A stretch of DNA of 64,000 nt from Elusimicrobiota bacterium. Lineage in GTDB: Bacteria > Elusimicrobiota > Elusimicrobia > 2-02-FULL-39-32. Below are positions 1 through 8,650 of this stretch, in pieces. The stretch spans positions 28,612 through 92,611 of the forward strand of contig JAKFYJ010000043.1 in assembly GCA_021730935.1 (NCBI GenBank). Direction: 5' to 3'. The notes below the pieces were generated by a model, which did not search any database, had not been told where the DNA came from, and saw only the letters and a program-made list of their open reading frames with translations. Each line of letters opens with the position of its first letter. Position 1 is the first letter of the stretch. A program made the translations under genes and the position numbers.

Positions 1-135
1 TCTTATTCGGGAGCAAAACCTGGTCGGATCGGAACCCGACGGCTTTCCCTTTATAATGATGATTAATTCTCAAAAATCTTTCTTTCATATCCATATTCTA
101 TCAAAGGAACATAAAAATTATGTATATTTATTCCC
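1..135. other. Left-edge intergenic segment; possible tail of an upstream gene
   Basis: No complete gene is visible. Short open frames run in from the left edge and stop at about 56, 66 and beyond, so the 3' end of an upstream plus-strand gene may lie here, but I cannot choose the frame. A TATAAT hexamer sits at 52-57 without a convincing -35. The small GTCGG/CCGAC inverted repeat at 23-40 is too weak to call a terminator. Confidence 0.3.
123..128 (+). promoter_or_regulatory. Candidate -10 element directly before the glycerophosphodiesterase start
   Basis: TATATT lies 7 bases before the ATG at 136, and the intervening TATTCCC-type stretch has no Shine-Dalgarno. If used, transcription would begin at or next to the A of ATG, giving a leaderless message. 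No good -35 is seen 16-18 bases upstream. Confidence 0.3.
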
Positions 136-900
136 ATGTTTAAGCTAAAGCAATCTTCGCCGAGAGCCTGCTGGATCGTGGGGCATCGGGGCGCCATGGG
201 CCACGCTCCCGAAAACACTTTTTCGTCTTTTGATGAAGGCCGCCACATGGGGGCAGAATTTGTGGAGTGCGATGTCCACCTCTCCAAAGACAACGAAATC
301 ATCGTGATGCATGACGAATCCGTCGACCGCACCACCAATGGAGCGGGACTGATCAAAAATCTAAAACTTTCGCAGATCAAGAAGCTCGACGCGGGTTCGT
401 GGTATTCAAAAAAGTTTAAAGGCGAGAGGGTCCCCACGCTCAAGGAACTTCTCGAATGGGCGAGGCACAAAACCGCTCTCAACAAATATCAGATGGGCGT
501 TGCGATCGAAATCAAAAACGAGCCGGTGAATTATCCCGCGATGGCCGAAAAACTCGTCCAAGCGGTCAATGAGGCGGGAATGGGGGCGCGGGTGGTCGTG
601 ATTTCCTTCGACCATGACGTGCTCAAACAGATCAAAAAAATTGACCCCAAAATTGCCACGGGAATTCTTTACAGCGAGCCTCTCAAAAATCCGATTCAGA
701 GGGCGATCGATGTGCAGGCGGACGCTCTTTTCCCTCGCAGAACGCTCATCACCCAATCTCTCGTGCAGAAAGCCCACCAAAAAGGCCTGGCCGTGGCCAC
801 CTGGACCGTCAATGAAGTTCCGGAGATGAAGCGGCTTCTGGCTTGCAAGATAGACGCCATTGCAACCAACTTCCCTGACCGCTTAAATAAGATTATTTAG
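136..900 (+). CDS. Glycerophosphodiester phosphodiesterase (GDPD family)
   Basis: A 254-residue protein of the GDPD family (PF03009), whose members hydrolyse glycerophosphodiesters to an alcohol and sn-glycerol-3-phosphate. The family catalytic and metal-binding pattern is present: HRG at 17-19, EN at 26-27, E44/D46 in ECDVHLS, and H59 in MHDESVD. There is no signal peptide or membrane segment, so it is probably cytosolic like UgpQ. The ATG at 136 is the first in frame and lacks a Shine-Dalgarno. The gene ends 2 bases from the convergent asd stop. Substrate preference cannot be read from sequence. Confidence 0.93.
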   Translation: MFKLKQSSPRACWIVGHRGAMGHAPENTFSSFDEGRHMGAEFVECDVHLSKDNEIIVMHDESVDRTTNGAGLIKNLKLSQIKKLDAGSWYSKKFKGERVPTLKELLEWARHKTALNKYQMGVAIEIKNEPVNYPAMAEKLVQAVNEAGMGARVVVISFDHDVLKQIKKIDPKIATGILYSEPLKNPIQRAIDVQADALFPRRTLITQSLVQKAHQKGLAVATWTVNEVPEMKRLLACKIDAIATNFPDRLNKII

Positions 901-902
901 GA

Positions 903-1943
903 TTATTTTTCGACGAGGCATTCCGCGATCTGCACGGCGTTCAAAGCCGCGCCTTTGCGGAGGTTGTCGCCCACGGCCCAGAACGCGAGGGCTTTGGGGT
1001 TGAAGAGGTCTTTGCGGATGCGGCCAACCAAAACATCATCCTTGCCGGAAGCCAGTGTGGGCATGGGGCAAGTTTTGCCTTCAAGAGGATGAGCGTCATC
1101 CACGAGGCGCGCGCCGGGAGTTTTGGACAAAATTTTGGCCGCTTGAGCCGGGGTGATTTTTTTCTTCGTCTCAATGTATACAGATTCTGAGTGACCGTTA
1201 TAAACGGGCACGCGAACCGTGGTGGGAACCACCTGAATGGATTTGTCGCCCATGATCTTGTGGGTTTCTTTGATGATCTTCAGTTCTTCGTTGGAATATC
1301 CGTCCTTCTCAACTTTCCAGTTGTGAGACAGAACGTTGAAAGCAATGGGGTCCGGGAACACGCCGGGATCGCCGACCGTGCCGGACTGCAGATGCTCGGC
1401 AGTCTGTTTCTTTAAATCTTCAACGGCCTTCACGCCGGCGCCGGAGACCGCCTGATAGGTGGAGACGACAACTTTTTTGACGCCGAATTTTTTATGGATG
1501 GCGTTCACAGGGATGAGCATCACGGCCGTGGTGCAGTTGGGATTCGCGATGATGCCCTGGTGCCAGGCCAGATCATGTTCGTTGATTTCAGGAATGACCA
1601 GAGGAACTTCGGGATCCATGCGATAATCCGATCCATTGTCGATGAGCACGGCTCCGCGGCGGATGGCTTCCTTTCCGAATGTGACTGCGGCGCCCTTTTC
1701 TCCTTCTGTTCCGGCAAACAAAGCGATGTCCACACCGTCAAAGGCTTCGGGCGTGGTTTCATGAACCTGATAATCCTTGCCGTCCACCTGAATGATGCGC
1801 GCGCTTCTCGCAAGAACGCGGATTTCCTTCGCAGGAAATTTCCGCTCCACCAGAATGCGGATCATTTCCTTGCCAACGGCTCCCGCGCCCACAACTGCAA
1901 CCGTGACCGGCGCTTTAAATTTTTTGATCTTTGACTTTTTCAT
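903..1943 (-). CDS. asd: Aspartate-semialdehyde dehydrogenase
   Basis: A 346-residue enzyme that reduces aspartyl-4-phosphate to aspartate-semialdehyde with NADPH, the branch point to lysine/diaminopimelate, threonine and methionine. The N-terminal Rossmann motif VGAGAVG lies near residues 18-24, and the catalytic cysteine is C137 in NPNCTT. A C-terminal dimerisation domain follows with the expected length for the family. It has its own strong promoter inside the 3' end of hemB, so it can be expressed separately from the haem operon that precedes it on the same strand. No Shine-Dalgarno is seen in its roughly 11-base leader. Confidence 0.95.
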   Translation of the reverse strand: MKKSKIKKFKAPVTVAVVGAGAVGKEMIRILVERKFPAKEIRVLARSARIIQVDGKDYQVHETTPEAFDGVDIALFAGTEGEKGAAVTFGKEAIRRGAVLIDNGSDYRMDPEVPLVIPEINEHDLAWHQGIIANPNCTTAVMLIPVNAIHKKFGVKKVVVSTYQAVSGAGVKAVEDLKKQTAEHLQSGTVGDPGVFPDPIAFNVLSHNWKVEKDGYSNEELKIIKETHKIMGDKSIQVVPTTVRVPVYNGHSESVYIETKKKITPAQAAKILSKTPGARLVDDAHPLEGKTCPMPTLASGKDDVLVGRIRKDLFNPKALAFWAVGDNLRKGAALNAVQIAECLVEK

Positions 1944-1961
1944 AAGATTGGGAAGTTGATA

Positions 1962-1990
1962 ATTATATCAAGCTGAGAGCTTTTTGGCAA
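1962..1990 (-). promoter_or_regulatory. Promoter of asd (TTGCCA-N17-TATAAT)
   Basis: On the minus strand TTGCCA (1990-1985) and TATAAT (1967-1962) are 17 bases apart, matching 11 of 12 consensus sigma-70 positions. It overlaps the hemB stop codon and points at asd (start 1943), giving a leader of about 11 bases. Confidence 0.75.
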
Positions 1991-2960
1991 TCGCCTTGGC
2001 ATGATAGGTGAGGATCAGGTCCGCTCCGGCTCGGCGTATGCTGGTCAAAATTTCAAGGATAATTTTTTCTTCGTCGATCCAGCCGGATTTTGCGGCGGCC
2101 TTCACCATGGCGTATTCCCCCGATACATTGTAAGCCGCCACGGGCACATTGAATTTTTGTTTGACGGCGCTTACGATATCGAGATATGCCAGAGCAGGCT
2201 TCACCATCACGATGTCAGCGCCTTCCCGGATATCCAGCTCCACTTCGCGCAGGGCTTCGTGAGAATTTCTGAAATCCATCTGATAGGTTTTGCGGTCCCC
2301 GAACGACGGCGGAGATTCTGCCGCGTCCCGAAACGGTCCATAAAATGAGGAGGCATATTTCGCCGAATAGGCCATGATGATTTTGTCTTTAAAACCGTTC
2401 GCGTCCAAGGCCGCGCGGATGGTTTTCACCGCCCCATCCATCATGCCCGAAGGCGCGATGATGTCAGAGCCGGCCTTTGCCTGAACCAGGGCTGTCTTCG
2501 CAATCAAGTTCAAGGTCGCGTCATTGTCCAGCTCCGGATCCTTGCCGCTTTTGACCACGCCGCAATGGCCGTGCGAAGTGTATTCGCAGAAACAAAGATC
2601 CGTGATGAGCGTCATCGAAGGAACTTTTGACTTGATGGCGCGAACAGCCTGCTGAATGATCCCGTCATCCGCATAGGCCTCAGAACCCAAATTATCTTTT
2701 GCCGCCGGGATTCCAAAAAAGATAACCGCGCGGACTCCCAGCTTATAGCATTCTGCCGCTTCTTTGACCGCCTGATCAATCGAGAGCTGAAACTGTCCCG
2801 GCATGGAGCTGATGGGTTTCCGAATATTTTTCCCGGGCCGTATAAAAAGAGGCAATATGAGGTTTGCAGAAGACAGCCGCGTTTCGCTGAAAAGTTCGCG
2901 AATCTTCTGAGATTGCCGCAAGCGCCTTGGCCGGATTTTTGGGAAGTTATCGGGGATCAT
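1968..2960 (-). CDS. hemB: Delta-aminolevulinic acid dehydratase (porphobilinogen synthase)
   Basis: A 330-residue enzyme that condenses two 5-aminolevulinates to porphobilinogen in tetrapyrrole synthesis. It shows the zinc-type cysteine cluster DLCFCEYTSHGHCG and the two Schiff-base lysine segments AYSAKYASSFYGPFR and MVKPALAYLDIV. I start it at 2960 (MIPDNFPKIRPRRLR), which forms an ATGA overlap with the upstream SDR stop. A longer open frame to 3146 exists, but the extra residues are low-complexity shadow of the SDR gene. It is the last gene of the haem/cytochrome operon. Confidence 0.95.
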   Translation of the reverse strand: MIPDNFPKIRPRRLRQSQKIRELFSETRLSSANLILPLFIRPGKNIRKPISSMPGQFQLSIDQAVKEAAECYKLGVRAVIFFGIPAAKDNLGSEAYADDGIIQQAVRAIKSKVPSMTLITDLCFCEYTSHGHCGVVKSGKDPELDNDATLNLIAKTALVQAKAGSDIIAPSGMMDGAVKTIRAALDANGFKDKIIMAYSAKYASSFYGPFRDAAESPPSFGDRKTYQMDFRNSHEALREVELDIREGADIVMVKPALAYLDIVSAVKQKFNVPVAAYNVSGEYAMVKAAAKSGWIDEEKIILEILTSIRRAGADLILTYHAKAIAKKLSA

Positions 2961-3757
2961 GCCACAGGATACTTTTTTGCGAGCAATCGGTCCACCAGCC
3001 GCGGCGCCCAATAATTCAGATGATATCCCACGAGTCCCGGACCAAAAACTGCCGCCTCCCGCTTCCGTTTTTTGGACGCAGAGAGGATAAATTTCGCGAT
3101 TTTTTCCGGCGTCCGCATGTTCATCTCCGGAATTTCTCTTTTCCATCGGCCATAAAACTCCACGTTCTTGTGAAATTCGGATGAAACGCGGCCGGGAGAA
3201 ATGGAGATGACGTCAATGTTCCAGGGCGCGAGTTCCAGACGAAGGCTTTCCGTGAGCCCGTTCAGAGCGAACTTCGTCGCGCAATAGGATGAAAATCCCG
3301 GGAGAGCGCGTTTCCCGACGCCTGAGGAGACATTGATGATCTGTCCTGAAAATTTCTTTTTCATCCCGGGGATCACGGCCTGAATCAAGGCCAGGGGCGC
3401 AAAAAAATTCACTTCAAAATTTTTTTTATACTGGTCCACAGGACAATCTTCAATCAGACCGGCAACGGCATAACCCGCGTTATTGATCAAAACGTCAATT
3501 CCCCCGAATTTCTTCTCGATCTGGCTCACGACGTTTTGAATGTCGCTTATGTTTGCAAGGTCAAGGACAAACCCTTCTGCCGATGCCCCCGGCATGGATT
3601 TCACTTGCGCCGCGCATTTCAAAAGCTTCGCCTTGTCTCGGCCGATCAGGGCGATTTTTGCGCCGGCCGCGGCAAACCCTTCCGCGCAGGCCAGCCCGAT
3701 GCCTGAAGTTGCTCCCGTGATCGCGACGACTTTATTTTTTATTTCGTATGGCTTCAA
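2957..3757 (-). CDS. Short-chain dehydrogenase/reductase (SDR) in the haem operon
   Basis: A 266-residue classical SDR. The cofactor motif ITGATSGIGLACAEG is near residue 14, the structural NNAG motif is present, and the catalytic triad reads S...YCATK with an upstream serine in NVSSGVG. Classical SDRs use NAD(P)H on a wide range of carbonyl or alcohol substrates, so the substrate cannot be named. It starts with TTG at 3757 inside the 3' end of hemC (26-base overlap) and overlaps hemB by 4. It lies where many operons carry hemD, but it is not a uroporphyrinogen-III synthase by sequence. Confidence 0.85.
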   Translation of the reverse strand: MKPYEIKNKVVAITGATSGIGLACAEGFAAAGAKIALIGRDKAKLLKCAAQVKSMPGASAEGFVLDLANISDIQNVVSQIEKKFGGIDVLINNAGYAVAGLIEDCPVDQYKKNFEVNFFAPLALIQAVIPGMKKKFSGQIINVSSGVGKRALPGFSSYCATKFALNGLTESLRLELAPWNIDVISISPGRVSSEFHKNVEFYGRWKREIPEMNMRTPEKIAKFILSASKKRKREAAVFGPGLVGYHLNYWAPRLVDRLLAKKYPVA

Positions 3758-4667
3758 GAATTTTGTCTCCGCCCAGACTCAAAAGAATTTTGGCGAGTTC
3801 GCGCCCAATTTTTTCCGCGTCCCTGGCGTGCCCTGAAATTTGTTCCCGATAGTGTTTTTTTCCGTCGATCGACCCCACATATCCGTCCAGCGCGATCCTG
3901 TCTCCCTGAACCTGGGCATAGGCCCCGATGGGGACCTGACAGCCGCCTTCAAGAGCCCGCAAAAACGCCCGCTCGCAAAAGGCTTCCGCGCGGGCGGTCG
4001 GGTCATCAAGAGAACTCACAACTTCCTTGGATTTTTTGTCGTTGGCGCGGATCTCAACCGCCAAAAATCCCTGGCCCACCGCAGGCAAAATGTCCCAAAT
4101 GGGAACTTCGTTTAATTTTATGTCTTTCCAATTCACCGCAAGCTTGTGCTTGATCTTGCCGATGCCTGCCTGGGCCAGAAGAACGGCGTCATAAAGACCC
4201 TCTTCCAGCTTTCGGATGCGCGTGTCGATGTTCCCGCGAAGATTCTCAATTTTAATATCGGGCCGGACAGCCAGAATCTGGGACTGGCGGCGCAGTGCGC
4301 TGGTTCCAACCCTTGCACCTTTCGGCATCTTCTGCAAAGTCCAGGATTCCTTTGAGACAATGCAGTCTCTTGGATTTTCTCTTTTCAGAACCGCGCCGAT
4401 TTCAAGCCCTTTGGGAATTTCCGTCGGAAGGTCCTTGAGAGAGTGCACGGCAAAATCAATTTTTTTGTCCAGGAGCGCTTCTTCAATTTCCTTTGTGAAA
4501 AGACTTTTGGCTCCGATCTCGGAGAGCGGGACATCGAGAATTTTATCCCCGGTCGTTTTGATCGTGACCGTCCTGATATCAAGCCCCTCGTTTTTGGATT
4601 TGAGCGAGGCGCAGACCGTTTCGGTCTGGGTCAGGGCCAGAAGCGAGCCGCGGGTCCCGGCAATCAC
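3732..4667 (-). CDS. hemC: Porphobilinogen deaminase (hydroxymethylbilane synthase)
   Basis: A 311-residue enzyme that polymerises four porphobilinogens into hydroxymethylbilane. Family hallmarks are the N-terminal GTRGSLLAL, the conserved VHSLKDLPTE, RRQSQ and LRGNIDTR segments, and the dipyrromethane cofactor cysteine C243 in EGGCQVPIGAYA. It begins with GTG at 4667 in a GTGA junction with the hemA stop, so translation is probably coupled. Length is normal for the family. Confidence 0.95.
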   Translation of the reverse strand: MIAGTRGSLLALTQTETVCASLKSKNEGLDIRTVTIKTTGDKILDVPLSEIGAKSLFTKEIEEALLDKKIDFAVHSLKDLPTEIPKGLEIGAVLKRENPRDCIVSKESWTLQKMPKGARVGTSALRRQSQILAVRPDIKIENLRGNIDTRIRKLEEGLYDAVLLAQAGIGKIKHKLAVNWKDIKLNEVPIWDILPAVGQGFLAVEIRANDKKSKEVVSSLDDPTARAEAFCERAFLRALEGGCQVPIGAYAQVQGDRIALDGYVGSIDGKKHYREQISGHARDAEKIGRELAKILLSLGGDKILEAIRNKK

Positions 4668-5716
4668 AAATCACCCGCCGAAGCGCGGAGATATTCCGCG
4701 CCGTGCTTCAAACTTTTTTCGTCGCCTTCTTCGAGCGATTTCACCCACACGCAGAATTCGTCCGCTTTCAGGTTCACGATGTTCCGGGCCTTCTCGATTT
4801 CGCCTCCACGGGACTTCAGATTTTCACCCGCGATGCCTTGAAGGTCGTCGATGTTATAAAGATAAAGGTTGTCGAGGTTGTGAGCAGAGGCGTCCACATT
4901 TCTGGGAACGCCGATATCGATCACGAAAAGCGACCGATTCCCTCTGTCGCTCATTGTTTTTTTAAGCATATCGCTCGTGAGGATGGGCTCGTCCGACGAA
5001 ACTGACGTGATGATGATGTCGGCGGAGGTCATGCGCGAAAACCCGTCTTCAAGGTTCAGCGCCGCGCCCTGAAATTGCGCCGCAAGCTTTTGGGCGTTCT
5101 CCAGAGTCCGGTTGGCGACGAAAAGTTTTTTTATTTTCTTGCTCATGAGGTGGCGCGCTGAAATCTCCGCCATTTCTCCAGCTCCGAAAAGAAGCACATT
5201 GCTCTCCGAAAGGTCTCCGAAAATTTTCTCCGCAAGAGAAACCGCCACGCTCCCCACCGACAACGCCCCGTGGGCGATCCCCGTGTGAGTCCGCACCAGT
5301 TTTCCCACATATAAGGCGCGCTGAAACAAAACATTGAACAGCTTTGAAGTCATCCCGAGGTTGAGCGCCGCCTGATAAGCGTCTTTCACTTGCTTGAGAA
5401 TTTCCTGCTCGCCATAAACGAGCGAGTCGAGGCCCGCCGCCACCGTGAACAAGTGCCGGACCATTTCCTGCTTTTCCTTTATGTATAAATATTTTTCCAA
5501 ACCGCCTTCCTGGAAATGATCCTTGAAGAAATTCACGGCCCGTTCTTTGTGGGCATCGTCGTGAGAATGGATATAGAGTTCCGTGCGGTTGCAGGTGGAA
5601 AGGAGCACCGCCTCCTTTTCTTTCACTTTATGGATTTCCGTGTCCCTGAAGGTAAGCTTCTCCCGAAGCTCGACGGGAGCGGTGTGGTGCGAAATGCCGA
5701 CGAGGGTCAAAGACAT
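4664..5716 (-). CDS. hemA: Glutamyl-tRNA reductase
   Basis: A 350-residue enzyme that reduces glutamyl-tRNA(Glu) to glutamate-1-semialdehyde, the entry of the C5 route to 5-aminolevulinate. The catalytic cysteine is C42 in LLSTCNRTELY, the substrate segment GLDSLVYGEQEIL follows, and the NADPH Rossmann motif GAGEMAEISARHL is central. The start MSLTLVGISHHTAP at 5716 shares one base with the ccsA stop (TGATG). Upstream in-frame codons are shadow of ccsA. It is shorter than the about 420 residues of many homologues, with a trimmed C-terminal dimerisation region. No hemL is present in the window. Confidence 0.94.
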   Translation of the reverse strand: MSLTLVGISHHTAPVELREKLTFRDTEIHKVKEKEAVLLSTCNRTELYIHSHDDAHKERAVNFFKDHFQEGGLEKYLYIKEKQEMVRHLFTVAAGLDSLVYGEQEILKQVKDAYQAALNLGMTSKLFNVLFQRALYVGKLVRTHTGIAHGALSVGSVAVSLAEKIFGDLSESNVLLFGAGEMAEISARHLMSKKIKKLFVANRTLENAQKLAAQFQGAALNLEDGFSRMTSADIIITSVSSDEPILTSDMLKKTMSDRGNRSLFVIDIGVPRNVDASAHNLDNLYLYNIDDLQGIAGENLKSRGGEIEKARNIVNLKADEFCVWVKSLEEGDEKSLKHGAEYLRASAGDL

Positions 5717-6636
5717 CAAGACCCTTTGCCCGAGAGAAATCCGTGGAGCTGTGAAAGATAGTTGACTCCGACATAGGTGAAGATGACGACGGCGAACCCG
5801 AAGATCGAAAGCAGGATGGTTTTTCTTCCGCGCCAGCTCATGATGAGACGCATGTGCAGATAAATCGCATAGGTGAACCAGGTGATGAGGGCCCAGGTTT
5901 CCTTGGCGTCCCAACCCCAATATCTCCCCCACGCGTCATAAGCCCAGCGCGCGCCGAGGATGATCCCGAGCGTCAGGATGGGAAACCCCCAGCTGATCAG
6001 GCGATACGACATGATGTCGAGAGGTTCAAGCGCCGGAAGCATTTCGGAAAAATCGTTCGGGTGCTTTGATTTGAGCTCGCGTTCCTGGATCAGATAAATG
6101 ATGCCCACCGCGAAAGCCACGCCGAAAGCGGAATATGAAATAAACATCATGGGGACATGGATCGCCATCCAGATGGACTGAAGCGCCGGCATCAGCTGCG
6201 GGATCGCGCGGGACGCGAGGGCCGCCTGCCACATTTCTCCGGCCCCGTGGACCTGGTCCCAGCTCCCGAAGAGGGGATAAGTCATGGAGAATGTCACAAT
6301 GATCCACTGAAGCGTCGCGACGAAGGTCCCCAGGATGTGGAGCCGATATATCCGCATGACCGCGATGAAAGTGACGGCGATCACAAAAGCGAAGAGAGAA
6401 AAACTCTCAAACCAATTGGACCAGGGGACATAGTGTTTCAGCCCATGCTCCACACGCCCGATATAGGCCCGCAGCAGAAAATCGCACAGGTGAAGGGCCG
6501 CGCCGGCCAAAATAAATCCGAACGCAAGGTTTCCAATTGAATTTTTTTTCTTCCAGGCATAAAACAAATACGCCGCCATCGAAACCGTATAACAGCCCCA
6601 GGCCGCATTGAACAAAATCATCTCAAAATTTTCCAA
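5716..6636 (-). CDS. ccsA: Cytochrome c assembly protein, CcsA/ResC type
   Basis: A 306-residue polytopic membrane protein with about eight hydrophobic segments. Near the C-terminus it has the tryptophan-rich haem-handling motif WGRYWGWDAKETWALITW of the CcsA/CcmC/HemX superfamily (PF01578). Together with ResB it forms the system II synthase that moves haem across the membrane and attaches it to apocytochrome c. ResB is encoded two genes upstream, which supports this over a HemX-only role. Conserved histidines occur in HVPMMFISYSAFG. Confidence 0.9.
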   Translation of the reverse strand: MENFEMILFNAAWGCYTVSMAAYLFYAWKKKNSIGNLAFGFILAGAALHLCDFLLRAYIGRVEHGLKHYVPWSNWFESFSLFAFVIAVTFIAVMRIYRLHILGTFVATLQWIIVTFSMTYPLFGSWDQVHGAGEMWQAALASRAIPQLMPALQSIWMAIHVPMMFISYSAFGVAFAVGIIYLIQERELKSKHPNDFSEMLPALEPLDIMSYRLISWGFPILTLGIILGARWAYDAWGRYWGWDAKETWALITWFTYAIYLHMRLIMSWRGRKTILLSIFGFAVVIFTYVGVNYLSQLHGFLSGKGS

Positions 6637-6638
6637 AG

Positions 6639-7265
6639 TTATCTCCTTTTGATCAGCTCATCCAGCTTTTCAAGCACGAGCGCTTTCTTGCCGGCCCGAA
6701 TCAATGACAAATTTTTTTCAGTGATGATATTTTTCAGAATTCTCCGCCGCTTGTCTAATTCAAGACTCACGAGTTTCCCGCGCACGCTCTTCAAAATTCC
6801 AACCAGCCCGTCCACTTCCGGCCCGATATTTTTTTCGAGCCTTTTGCGTATAAATTTTGCGACAGCCGGACTCGCGCCGCCCGTCGAGATCGCGACCAGA
6901 ATTTCGCCCCGCCTGAAAAGCGCGGGCATGATGAAGTCGCATTCCGATGGTTTGTCCACGACATTCGCCCAAACATGAGCGGCCCTGCAGAGCGAACTCA
7001 AATGACGGTTCAGTTTTTCGTCATTGGTGGCGCAAAAAACCAAGTCCTGATTCATGATGTCGGGATCTCGGAAGGGTCGCTCGATGTATTTTACCTTTTT
7101 TTGTTTGGCGAGCTTCTTCACTTCCGGAATGGAAGATTTCGTCACCACCGTGACCTGAGCCCCGGCCCGGAGGACATCCTGAATTTTCTGGAACGCCACA
7201 GGCCCCCCGCCCACCACCAGGACATTCTTGCATTCAAGATCGAGGATGACGGGGAAAAACTTCAT
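6639..7265 (-). CDS. Precorrin-2 dehydrogenase / sirohydrochlorin ferrochelatase (SirC/CysG-B like)
   Basis: A 208-residue protein starting MKFFPVILDLECKN with the NAD-binding motif VLVVGGGPVAFQK and the family phrase STGGASPAVAKFIRKRLE. Members oxidise precorrin-2 to sirohydrochlorin and some insert iron. It starts at 7265 in an ATGA overlap with resB; a longer frame to 7454 is resB shadow. Its position between resB and ccsA is unusual and points to coupling of sirohaem or sirohaem-derived haem to cytochrome assembly. The methyltransferase (CobA/CysG-A) needed to supply precorrin-2 is not in the window. Confidence 0.88.
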   Translation of the reverse strand: MKFFPVILDLECKNVLVVGGGPVAFQKIQDVLRAGAQVTVVTKSSIPEVKKLAKQKKVKYIERPFRDPDIMNQDLVFCATNDEKLNRHLSSLCRAAHVWANVVDKPSECDFIMPALFRRGEILVAISTGGASPAVAKFIRKRLEKNIGPEVDGLVGILKSVRGKLVSLELDKRRRILKNIITEKNLSLIRAGKKALVLEKLDELIKRR

Positions 7266-8626
7266 GAAATCGCTTTCAGCTCGTCCAGCATCCCGGTGAA
7301 CTCCATTTCGAACGATTTCCCCCGCGATGACGCGCCGCCAATTTTGACCAGCGTCTTTCCGCTCTCGCCCTTCCGGACCCACACCCAGATCCTGCGATAA
7401 TGGAGATAGAACAAAATCATGAGAGCCCCCACCAGGATCGAGCATCCCATCCAAAAAAATCCCGCTCCGGGATCATAGGCCGCCTGAATTCCCGTGACAT
7501 AAAGCGGGGCTGTCTCCGCCAAAACCGGAATGAACTCGTCCATCGCCTGAAAAGGCGGCATCTGGAGCCCGGGATATTTCACGAAGATCCACGGGGATTT
7601 CACCGGCTGTCCATTTTTTGAGATCAGGAGTTTGACCGCGGGGTTTGATAAATTTGGAGAGCGGGACGCCGGCTTGTTGTTGCCGTCCAGATAAAAGTCC
7701 GGGACGAAATTCAAAACCTTGAGCTGATAAGGCGTTCCGGGAACAGACACGGACTCGTCCATCTTGATCAGCATCGGCGGCGTGGACTTTTCCGGATTCT
7801 TTTTCATGAACAGCCCGATTTTTGCGTGTTTAAGATACGGCGCATAGGTTGCCTGATAAAACCTCACATTTTTATATTCCAGAGGCTCATTCACAAGAAC
7901 TTTTCCGTCGGTGAGAAGCTCCGTCTCCTTAAAGACTCGGAGATCGGAAGCGAAGGTTCTTGGAGTCTGGGCATTGTCATAGAAATCCACCGTGAACTTT
8001 TCACATTCCACCGACCACGGGCGGCGCGTCATGGAAACGCTTTCCCCCTCAGGGATCTCCAGAGTTTCGCGGAACCCCCACACCAGCCCGGCGACATTCG
8101 CGAGCAGGATCAGGAGCAGGGCAATGTGACTCACCCAACTTCCGTAACGCTGGATTTTGTGCTTCGCGGCCAAGAGAAGCACGGACCCGTCGGGCAGATT
8201 GAGTTTAAGGATGCCGAACCCGGATTTCTGAAGTTCGTCCGCGGCGCGGCCGCAAAATTTTTCCGGGTCCAGTTTTGATGCGCACTCGCCCTTGAATTTC
8301 AGGTTTTCGATCGAAGCGGGATCCCGTTCCCATTTGCTGAAAGCGTGGCCCCCGGGAAATTTCCCGAATATGATTTTGCAGACGAACACGTCGAACGCCA
8401 TGAGAGAAAGGAGGGCAATGAACCACCAGGAATAATAAAGATCAAAAAAACCCGCCTTCCCGAGAACCGGGCCGATCATGGGATGAGATTCGACGAACTT
8501 CAGGACTTTTTCCGGGACTTCGCGCGATTGAGGGAGGAGAGTGCCGGTGATGGAGGCCGCGGCCAGGACACAGAATAAATAAATGTTGAATTTGACGTCC
8601 TGGAACAGGGTGAGATATTTCTTCAT
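7262..8626 (-). CDS. resB: ResB/Ccs1-like cytochrome c biogenesis protein
   Basis: A 454-residue membrane protein of the ResB family (PF05140). Hydrophobic segments lie near residues 15-35, 60-85, 165-185 and close to the C-terminus (about 390-410), with a large extracytoplasmic domain (about 190-385) between the last two. The histidine in GSWVSHIALLLILLANVAG is a candidate haem ligand. It is the partner of CcsA in system II cytochrome c maturation. It overlaps sirC by 4 bases and follows folE by 24. Its presence implies that the organism makes c-type cytochromes. Confidence 0.88.
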   Translation of the reverse strand: MKKYLTLFQDVKFNIYLFCVLAAASITGTLLPQSREVPEKVLKFVESHPMIGPVLGKAGFFDLYYSWWFIALLSLMAFDVFVCKIIFGKFPGGHAFSKWERDPASIENLKFKGECASKLDPEKFCGRAADELQKSGFGILKLNLPDGSVLLLAAKHKIQRYGSWVSHIALLLILLANVAGLVWGFRETLEIPEGESVSMTRRPWSVECEKFTVDFYDNAQTPRTFASDLRVFKETELLTDGKVLVNEPLEYKNVRFYQATYAPYLKHAKIGLFMKKNPEKSTPPMLIKMDESVSVPGTPYQLKVLNFVPDFYLDGNNKPASRSPNLSNPAVKLLISKNGQPVKSPWIFVKYPGLQMPPFQAMDEFIPVLAETAPLYVTGIQAAYDPGAGFFWMGCSILVGALMILFYLHYRRIWVWVRKGESGKTLVKIGGASSRGKSFEMEFTGMLDELKAIS

Positions 8627-8650
8627 TGAAATGTTGTGAAAAATTGCGGC

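Noticed and set aside
1..66. Possible tRNA or terminator at the left edge
   Set aside because: No cloverleaf, no T-loop and only a 5-bp stem with an 8-base loop; evidence is insufficient.
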